This document shows, one piece after another, positions 58,358-64,000 of a stretch of 64,000 nucleotides of DNA. Source of the DNA: Adhaeribacter_A terreus (lineage in GTDB: Bacteria > Bacteroidota > Bacteroidia > Cytophagales > Hymenobacteraceae); contig NZ_JBHSKT010000008.1 in the NCBI RefSeq assembly GCF_042657365.1, positions 124,001-188,000 of the forward strand, read 5' to 3'. The position numbers were made by a program, and so were the translations under genes. Numbering within the stretch: position 1 is the first letter of the stretch; each line of letters begins with the position of its first letter. The notes beneath the pieces are model-generated. The model had not been told where the DNA came from, ran no database searches, and saw only the letters and a program-made list of their open reading frames with translations.

Positions 58358-60304
58358 TTATTTCACTAAGGTTAAAGTGCCTGTTTTTTCGTATTTCTTG
58401 CCGGTTTCGTCAATGGCGGTCAGGCGATAGGCATAAACGCCAATGGGTGCTTCTTTGCCGTTCATTTTACCATCCCAGCCTTTTTTTGGATCGTTGCTTT
58501 CGAAAATGATCTGGCCCCAGCGGTTCAAAATTACCAAACTAAAATTATTCTGAAAACGCCCTTTCACTTCAAACACATCGTTCAGGCCATCGCCGTTTGG
58601 TGAGAAAGCAGTAGGAACGAAAATTTTCACTTCCTGCACAATCGTTTCGGTGTTCGAATAACTCACTTCGCCGAGGTTGCTTTGCGCTTTTATGCGGTAG
58701 CGGAGCACCTGTTCGGTATCGGAAAGTTTAGGAACTGCGAAGTTAAAAATACCACTTACCGGCTGGCTGGCTGTAACGTTGAAATTTGCATCCAGCGTCT
58801 CCAGAGTATATTCTACGGAAGTTCCTTCAAAGCCTTCGTACGCGTTCCAATCGAGCTTCAGACTGCGGGAAAGTTTATCCTGCAGGCTGGTTAAAACCAC
58901 CGGACAACTTACATTGCTTTCCGTCGAAGCATTGTCGCAATTATCAGTATAAATGATCTTGTAGCAGGGTTTTTGTTCCCGGAAATTTTTGTTCGGGTCC
59001 TGAAAGTCAGGAGAAACGCTATTCAAAATGAATGAAAAACCGCCGCCGTTGCTGCTCCGGAAAACCTGCTGATTTTTCAAATTCGTAGTAGCTGGAATGC
59101 TGATGTTTCCGGTTAAAATGTTATCAGGCGTGAAGCTAGTTAATAGTTTAGCCGCAGCCGGAATGTCCGTGGAAATAGCCGTTACGCAAACTTCATTCGA
59201 ACTCGAAAATGCCGTGCCATTTTCCGATACTTCCAGTTCGTAGCAGTAATTCAAACCGCAGGTAATATCCGTATCTTCAAAAGTGTTTTGCTGTGTGCCG
59301 GCAGGCGTAAGGTTGATGCGCGGATTGCCGCCTTCACTACGGAAAAGCGTGTAACTAAAACTGCCTCCATTTGGCGTATTTCCTGCATAAGCCGGCCAGG
59401 AAATTACGTTCTTTTTATTCTGAGCCGTAGCCTGTAAAACTTCCGTGCAAATTACCGGCGAAGCTACATTCTGGCTACGCCCGCAATTATCGAAAACTCT
59501 GATCCGAAAGCAATTGGAAACGGTATTGTTGAAGCCGCTTAAAGTAAAAGTTTGCGTTGCACCGTTAGCCGGTTTTAACTGACTTTTTTGTGTGAAAACG
59601 CTACCGTTTTGCTGCTCCAAACTATACGTATAGCCGTTCTGCAAGCCATTTACGGTAAACGAAATTTCGCCGGAAGCACCGTTCCCAATTATATCTGCTT
59701 TCGAAATAATGGCTGCGGTGGGAGTAGTCGCCGGTGTCAGATTCTGTGAGGCAGAACCGCCGCAAAATCCGCCGTTATACGTTCCGTTCAGGGTTACGGT
59801 ATAAGCGCTGCTCTGACCCGGCACGTTGATCGTTTGCCCAGAAGTAACCGGGATGGGAGCATTGCTGCCAATGGTCAGTGTGTAATTATCGTAAGTTGCA
59901 TCGGTTACCGTAATTTTTACCGAATCGTTGCCGCATTGCGTAGCCGTGAAAGTTGGCGGTGGTGTGGCTTTTACTACAAAAGTTCGTGGATTTTGAGTTC
60001 CCCCAGGGTTACTCGGATCGTTTATTAGCTGGGTAACGGTATAAGTGCCCGGAGTTGAAAAGGAAAATGGAACTTGGGGAGGGTTTCCTATGAATTGAGG
60101 AGGCATTGTTTTATCATCCAGATCATAAAATTCTGCTCCGGTTTGCCCTCCGCAGTTAATGAATTGGATTGGCTCATTTACGCAGAAAACGGTTACTTCC
60201 TGGCCATTGTAATACGCTTTAAATTTTTCCGGGCACCCTTGTGCATTAGAATTTAGATTTAAAAACGGTATTAAAATCAGCGCAAAAAGTAACCGGTTCA
60301 GCAT
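58358..60304 (-). CDS. Large exported protein with gliding-motility C-terminal domain
   Basis: 648 residues. Signal peptide (MLNRLLFALILIPFLNLNSN), a PKD-like start (PIQFINCGGQTGAEFYDLDD; YTVTQLINDPSNPGG), then several fibronectin/Ig-like modules with many Cys. The C-terminus (IFVPTAFSPNGDGLNDVFEV, then LNRWGQIIFESNDPKKGWDG and NGKEAPIGVYAYRL) is the type B T9SS sorting domain, known as the gliding-motility-associated C-terminal domain. Likely a secreted adhesin or surface filament. Three bases separate it from hutH upstream. Confidence 0.9.
   Translation of the reverse strand: MLNRLLFALILIPFLNLNSNAQGCPEKFKAYYNGQEVTVFCVNEPIQFINCGGQTGAEFYDLDDKTMPPQFIGNPPQVPFSFSTPGTYTVTQLINDPSNPGGTQNPRTFVVKATPPPTFTATQCGNDSVKITVTDATYDNYTLTIGSNAPIPVTSGQTINVPGQSSAYTVTLNGTYNGGFCGGSASQNLTPATTPTAAIISKADIIGNGASGEISFTVNGLQNGYTYSLEQQNGSVFTQKSQLKPANGATQTFTLSGFNNTVSNCFRIRVFDNCGRSQNVASPVICTEVLQATAQNKKNVISWPAYAGNTPNGGSFSYTLFRSEGGNPRINLTPAGTQQNTFEDTDITCGLNYCYELEVSENGTAFSSSNEVCVTAISTDIPAAAKLLTSFTPDNILTGNISIPATTNLKNQQVFRSSNGGGFSFILNSVSPDFQDPNKNFREQKPCYKIIYTDNCDNASTESNVSCPVVLTSLQDKLSRSLKLDWNAYEGFEGTSVEYTLETLDANFNVTASQPVSGIFNFAVPKLSDTEQVLRYRIKAQSNLGEVSYSNTETIVQEVKIFVPTAFSPNGDGLNDVFEVKGRFQNNFSLVILNRWGQIIFESNDPKKGWDGKMNGKEAPIGVYAYRLTAIDETGKKYEKTGTLTLVK
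59581..59610 (-). repeat. AAAACG palindromic element 35, inside the surface-protein gene
   Basis: Plus strand: GACTTTTTTGTGTG then AAAACGCTACCGTTTT. In-frame, encoding KQQNGSVFTQKSQ on the minus strand. Confidence 0.65.
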
Positions 60305-60307
60305 AAA

Positions 60308-61798
60308 TTAAAACGAAAGCTTAAAGTTATGAATGAAGTTTACCGAGTTTTTGATGTCATAATGCAGCACCCGGTCTTTGGTAACGAACGAAACTTTCTG
60401 GCGGTATGCTTCCAGCACAGAATTTAATTTCTCCGACGTTTTCAGAGGTTTCCGGAATTCGATGGCCTGCGATGCGTTGAACAACTCGATGGCTAAAATG
60501 CTTTCCAGGTTTTTCACCACTCTATAAGCTTTGGTAGCTCCATTAGAACCCATGCTTACGTGATCTTCCTGGCCGTTGCTGGAAACAATAGAATCTACCG
60601 AAGCCGGCGTGCAAAGCTGTTTGTTCTGGCTTACAATGCTGGCAGCGGTATATTGTGGGATCATAAAACCGGAATTCAAACCGCTTTCCGAAACCAGGAA
60701 CTCCGGCAGATCGCGCAAACCGGAAATTAACTGATAAGTTCTTCTTTCAGAAATATTTCCCAGTTCCGCTAGCGCAATGCAAAGCAGATCCAACGCAATC
60801 GCCAAAGGTTGACCATGGAAATTGCCTCCGGAAACGATCAGGTCTTCTTCCGGAAAAACGTTCGGGTTATCGGTTACAGAATTGATCTCGGTAGTAATTA
60901 CGTCGTTCGTATAACGAATGGCATCTTTGCTGGCCCCATGCACCTGCGGAATGCAACGGAAGGAATACGGGTCCTGCACATGCTTTTTCGGACTTGCAAT
61001 CAGCTCGCTGCCTTCCAGTAATTCCCGGAAACGTTCCGCCGTTTGCAACTGCCCGGCATGAGGACGCACTTTGTGAATTAAATGATTGAACGGATCTAAC
61101 CGGCCGGAAAAAGCTTCCAAAGAGATCGCCCCGATCACATCGGCCATGTTCGAAAGATGATTCGCCTGCAAACAGCACCAAACGCCGTACGCGCTCATAA
61201 ACTGGGTACCGTTCAGCAATGCCAGACCCTCTTTTGCTTTAAGTGAGATCGGTTTCCAGCTGAACATATCCAGAATGTCTTCACCTTTCAAACGGTAACC
61301 TTCGTAGTTCACCTCGCCCAAACCCAGCAGCGGCAAACACAAATGCGCCAGCGGTGCTAAGTCGCCGGAAGCACCCAACGAACCCTGCTGATACACCACC
61401 GGATAAATGCCACGGTTATAGAACTGCACCAGCCGCTCCACCGTTTCCAGTTGCACTGCGCTGTGGCCATATGCTAAACTTTGAATTTTCAGCAGCAACA
61501 TGATCTTCACCACTTCCTGCGGTACTTCTTCGCCGGCGCCGCACGCATGGCTCATCACCAGATTCACCTGTAATTGCCCCAGATTTTCCGGCGAAATACT
61601 TACTTTATACAGCGATCCGAACCCGGTATTAATGCCGTAAATCGGCGCATCCGAATTTTCGATCTTCTTATAAAGGTACTCGTGGCAATCCACAATTTTT
61701 TTCTTCGCTTCTTCGCTAAGCGCTAGAGTTTTTCCCTCAGATAGGATAGCGTTTATGTCTTCTAAAGAGAGTTCGGCAGTAGAGATATGGTGAACCAT
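60308..61798 (-). CDS. hutH: Histidine ammonia-lyase
   Basis: 496 residues. The autocatalytic MIO cofactor is formed from Ala143-Ser144-Gly145 in QQGSLGASGDLAPLAHL. Other hallmarks are YGINTGFGSLYKV (54-66), GTQFMSAYGV and SSNGQEDHVSMGSNGA. It deaminates histidine to urocanate. hutI is 41 kb away, and no hutU is in the window, so the pathway genes are dispersed. Confidence 0.96.
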   Translation of the reverse strand: MVHHISTAELSLEDINAILSEGKTLALSEEAKKKIVDCHEYLYKKIENSDAPIYGINTGFGSLYKVSISPENLGQLQVNLVMSHACGAGEEVPQEVVKIMLLLKIQSLAYGHSAVQLETVERLVQFYNRGIYPVVYQQGSLGASGDLAPLAHLCLPLLGLGEVNYEGYRLKGEDILDMFSWKPISLKAKEGLALLNGTQFMSAYGVWCCLQANHLSNMADVIGAISLEAFSGRLDPFNHLIHKVRPHAGQLQTAERFRELLEGSELIASPKKHVQDPYSFRCIPQVHGASKDAIRYTNDVITTEINSVTDNPNVFPEEDLIVSGGNFHGQPLAIALDLLCIALAELGNISERRTYQLISGLRDLPEFLVSESGLNSGFMIPQYTAASIVSQNKQLCTPASVDSIVSSNGQEDHVSMGSNGATKAYRVVKNLESILAIELFNASQAIEFRKPLKTSEKLNSVLEAYRQKVSFVTKDRVLHYDIKNSVNFIHNFKLSF

Positions 61799-61857
61799 TA
61801 GTTAATGTGCTAATTTTTTAATGTGCTAATGTGCTATTGATCGAAGGTAGTAAAATA

Positions 61858-61978
61858 ACCACCCCAAACCCCTCCTTGAAAAGGAGGGGAGCTTTTTCGC
61901 AGGTGTAATTTATTTTAATTTAAATTTTCCACGTTTCCCGAAAGCTCCCCGCCTGGACAGGAGGGGTTGGGGGTGGTT
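61858..61978. repeat. G-rich inverted repeat upstream of hutH
   Basis: Left arm AACCACCCCAAACCCCTCCT with inner AAGGAGGGGAGCTTTTTCG; right arm CGAAAGCTCCCC, then CAGGAGGGGTTGGGGGTGGT. Same class as the TAGTCCCCC repeats but a different sequence family. Confidence 0.8.
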
Positions 61979-62057
61979 GATTTCAAGGCAGAGAAGAATG
62001 AATCAAGTAGCCAACTAAGTTCAAGCTAAAAACCTAAATCTTTTCTCCATCAAACTC

Positions 62058-63437
62058 CTAAATATTATCCGCAGCAATAATTTTCATTACCTGATCCAGA
62101 GTGAAATTTTCCTGAGTGCCGGTCTGCATATTCTTCAGATTCAACAAACCGGTTTCCATTTCTTGCGAGCCAATCAGAAGCACATAAGGAATATTGTTGT
62201 TATCCGCGTAGGTCATTTGTTTTTTGAGCTTGGCAGCTTCCGGGTATAGTTCAGTGGCAATGCCGTTTTCGCGGAATTTCTGGAGAATTGGCAATGAGTA
62301 CAATTCAGATTCCTTATCGAAATTCGAGATCAACACTTTGGTGCCGCTTGCTACAGTTTTGTCGAAAAGTTGCAGTTCTTCCATCACGTCGTAAATGCGG
62401 TCTACGCCGAAGGAAAAACCAACGCCAGAAACGTTCGGTAAGCCAAACATGCCCGTCAGGTTGTCGTAACGGCCGCCGCCGGAAATGCTACCCATCTGCA
62501 CGTTATTCACCTTTACTTCAAAAATGCAGCCGGTGTAGTAGGAGAGGCCGCGGGCCAGCGTGGTATCGAGCTCTACTTTGGCGGTTTTGATCTGGAAATG
62601 CTTCAGATAGCTGAATACTTCGCGTAATTCGGTCAGGCCGCGTAAGCCTTCTTCGCTGTCTACCAATTCCGGATCAAGTTGCTCCAAAACGCTATCGTTT
62701 TCGCCCGAAAAACTCATGAGCGGCCGCAGCCTTTCAATGGATTTCATGGCAATGCCGCGCTCGATCAGTTCTTTTTCCACGCCTTCCTGGCCAATTTTGT
62801 CGAGCTTATCGATGGCCACGCAAATTTCGCCTTCGCGGCCTTTTTCGCCGATGGCTTCGGCAATGCCGGCCAGAATGCCACGGTGGTTTATTTTAATCGT
62901 GAAATCGGTCAAACCTAAGGTCGTCAAAACCTCATCGATCATCAGCACAATTTCGGCTTCACACAGCAGCGAATCGGTGCCCACCACATCGGCGTCGCAC
63001 TGGTAAAATTCGCGGTAACGGCCTTTCTGCGGACGATCGGCGCGCCAAACCGGCTGAATCTGGTAACGCTTGAACGGAAACGTAATTTCGTTGCGGTTCA
63101 TCACTACGTAGCGCGCAAATGGCACAGTCAGGTCATAACGCAGCGCCTTTTCCGACACTTTGCGGGTTACTTTTTTATAGCCGTCTTCAAGGTCGTTGAG
63201 GGTGACTTTGTTCAGGAAGTCGCCGGAATTCAGTACTTTAAAGATCAGCTGATCGCCTTCGTCGCCGTATTTTCCGGTCAGCACGCTCAGGTTTTCCATG
63301 GTGGGCGTTTCCAATGGCTGAAACCCGAAACGCTCGAAGGTATTTTTAATTACCGAGAAAATGTAATTGCGTTTCTGCAGCACTTTCGGCCCGAAATCGC
63401 GCATTCCCTTCGGTAACGATGGTTTTTCTATGCTCAT
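62058..63437 (-). CDS. hisS: Histidyl-tRNA synthetase
   Basis: 459 residues from the ATG at 63437; the frame is open 34 codons farther upstream, but those residues are unlike the family and cover a palindromic element. Class II motifs: LPKGMRDFGPKVLQKRNYIF at the start, ETPTMEN, RADRPQKGRYREFYQCDAD (motif 2), GLSYYTGCIFEV and SISGGGRYDNLTGMFG (motif 3 region), and a C-terminal anticodon-binding domain. Charges tRNA-His. Confidence 0.96.
   Translation of the reverse strand: MSIEKPSLPKGMRDFGPKVLQKRNYIFSVIKNTFERFGFQPLETPTMENLSVLTGKYGDEGDQLIFKVLNSGDFLNKVTLNDLEDGYKKVTRKVSEKALRYDLTVPFARYVVMNRNEITFPFKRYQIQPVWRADRPQKGRYREFYQCDADVVGTDSLLCEAEIVLMIDEVLTTLGLTDFTIKINHRGILAGIAEAIGEKGREGEICVAIDKLDKIGQEGVEKELIERGIAMKSIERLRPLMSFSGENDSVLEQLDPELVDSEEGLRGLTELREVFSYLKHFQIKTAKVELDTTLARGLSYYTGCIFEVKVNNVQMGSISGGGRYDNLTGMFGLPNVSGVGFSFGVDRIYDVMEELQLFDKTVASGTKVLISNFDKESELYSLPILQKFRENGIATELYPEAAKLKKQMTYADNNNIPYVLLIGSQEMETGLLNLKNMQTGTQENFTLDQVMKIIAADNI
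62687..62715 (+). repeat. AAAACG palindromic element 36, inside hisS
   Basis: Core AAAACGCTATCGTTTT, identical to element 1, spacer cgcccg, arm AAAAACTC; translated antisense as FSGENDSVLE in HisS. Confidence 0.7.
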
Positions 63438-63507
63438 TCTATCAAAACAATTTGCCGGCGAAGGTACGAAATATGCGGGTAAATTTTGCCTTTTCAATAC
63501 GTTGAGA

Positions 63508-63538
63508 AAAACGATAGGAAAATGAGGCGAAAAAGTCA
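63508..63538 (+). repeat. AAAACG palindromic element 37
   Basis: AAAAACGATAGGAAAATGAG plus arm AAAAAGTC, upstream of the hisS start and of the rightward deaminase gene. Confidence 0.6.
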
Positions 63539-63586
63539 CCGGAAGTGCAGAAAAATCGTACCTTGAGAATTCAACAAAAGCTAAAA

Positions 63587-64000
63587 ATGGACAACAATAA
63601 TACCCAACAACCAGACGAATTTATGCAAGCAGCCATCGCGGAAGCAAAGCAAGGACGTAACGAAGGCGGCATCCCGATCGGCTCCGTAATTGTGCGCGAC
63701 GGCCAGATCGTAGGCCGCGGCCACAACCGCCGCGTGCAGCACAATGACCCCATGGCCCACGCCGAGATCGACTGTTTGCAAAACGCCGGCCGCATCGGCA
63801 ATTACAAAGGCACCACGCTGTATTCCACTTTAATGCCCTGCTATTTATGCGCCGGCGCGGTGGTACAGTTCGGCATTAAAAAAGTAATCGTAGGCGAAAA
63901 CAAAACCTTCCCCGGTGCCGAAGAATTTATGAAACAGCACGGTGTGGAAATTGTGAACCTGCAAAACGAAGAATGCATGCAGCTGATGGAAAATTTTATC
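63587..64000 (+). CDS. Nucleoside/cytosine deaminase-like protein, 3' truncated by the window edge
   Basis: 138 residues are present without a stop. The zinc site is complete: HAE (58-60) and PCYLC (84-88). GGIPIGSVIVRDGQIVGRGH (27-46) and YSTLMPCYLCAGAVVQFGIK resemble the yeast cytosine deaminase Fcy1-like group more than GuaD. Substrate is not certain. No strong promoter is obvious in front of it. Confidence 0.85.
   Translation, partial: MDNNNTQQPDEFMQAAIAEAKQGRNEGGIPIGSVIVRDGQIVGRGHNRRVQHNDPMAHAEIDCLQNAGRIGNYKGTTLYSTLMPCYLCAGAVVQFGIKKVIVGENKTFPGAEEFMKQHGVEIVNLQNEECMQLMENFI

Noticed and set aside
63438..63539. Longer N-terminus for HisS beginning at 63539
   Set aside because: The extra 34 residues do not resemble the family, which starts close to the MSIEKPSLPKGMRDF sequence, and they cover a palindromic element.
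1..64000. tRNA, rRNA or CRISPR arrays
   Set aside because: I saw no TpsiC-like GGTTCRANTC arms, rRNA cores or regularly spaced direct repeats with unique spacers. The only RNA gene I can support is the SRP RNA.

Overview
The window looks like chromosome from a gliding member of the Bacteroidota, most likely the order Cytophagales and plausibly family Hymenobacteraceae. Three things point there: gliding genes (gldA, gldF, gldG, gldC), proteins with type IX secretion C-terminal sorting domains, and promoters with the Bacteroidota -7 box TAnnTTTG. The genus cannot be fixed from this sequence. There is no rRNA, tRNA, CRISPR array, prophage or recognisable transposase.

Layout. 1-2.9 kb: the end of a bifunctional nuclease gene, an AT-rich insert with a DUF6119/TIGR04141-type gene interrupted by an in-frame stop, and a MazE/MazF-type toxin-antitoxin pair. 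3-9 kb: a VOC protein, the MlaF/MlaE lipid transporter, two short-chain dehydrogenases and a DUF2807 lipoprotein. 8-13.9 kb: gldA-gldF-gldG, a DUF4340 gene and dnaN. 13.92-14.47 kb: a small AT-rich lipoprotein gene with every boundary feature of an integron gene cassette. 14.5-31 kb: housekeeping genes (gldC, hutI, dcd, hemL, guaA, the SRP RNA, transaldolase-like fsa, ftsE) among envelope proteins. 31.5-44.3 kb: one long leftward cluster for pseudaminic-acid-type nonulosonic acid (pseB, pseC, a PseG-PseH fusion, pseI and a NeuB-SpsF fusion) with two extra reductases, a putative transferase, a polysaccharide deacetylase and a flippase. 44.5-64 kb: two glycosyltransferases, ffh, two deaminases, a four-CHRD-domain exported protein, a methyltransferase, a STAS protein, pdhB, a TPR lipoprotein, PspC, a GT2-YbaB pair, a giant adhesin-like protein, hutH and hisS.

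How the genes fit together. The Pse cluster holds a candidate for every step from UDP-GlcNAc to CMP-pseudaminic acid, plus a likely transferase and exporter, so it probably decorates a surface polysaccharide or secreted glycoprotein. The gld genes and the two secreted sorting-domain proteins belong to the gliding/type IX system. SRP RNA and Ffh are both present, about 20 kb apart. hutI and hutH are separate, about 41 kb apart.

The strongest unexplained signal is a dispersed element of about 30 bp. It has a near-palindromic core (AAAACGSTASCGTTTT, S = G or C), a spacer of 5-8 nt and an arm AAAAAGT or AAAAACT. I found about 36 copies by eye, roughly one per 1.8 kb. About ten overlap the stop codon of the gene they follow, always with the arm downstream, and several lie inside coding sequence. 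Its density, orientation and link to gene ends recall DNA uptake sequences or other highly iterated palindromes; its function is unknown to me. A second unexplained class is long inverted repeats built from short iterated words, such as GATTAGTGA, that fill the gap between co-directional genes.
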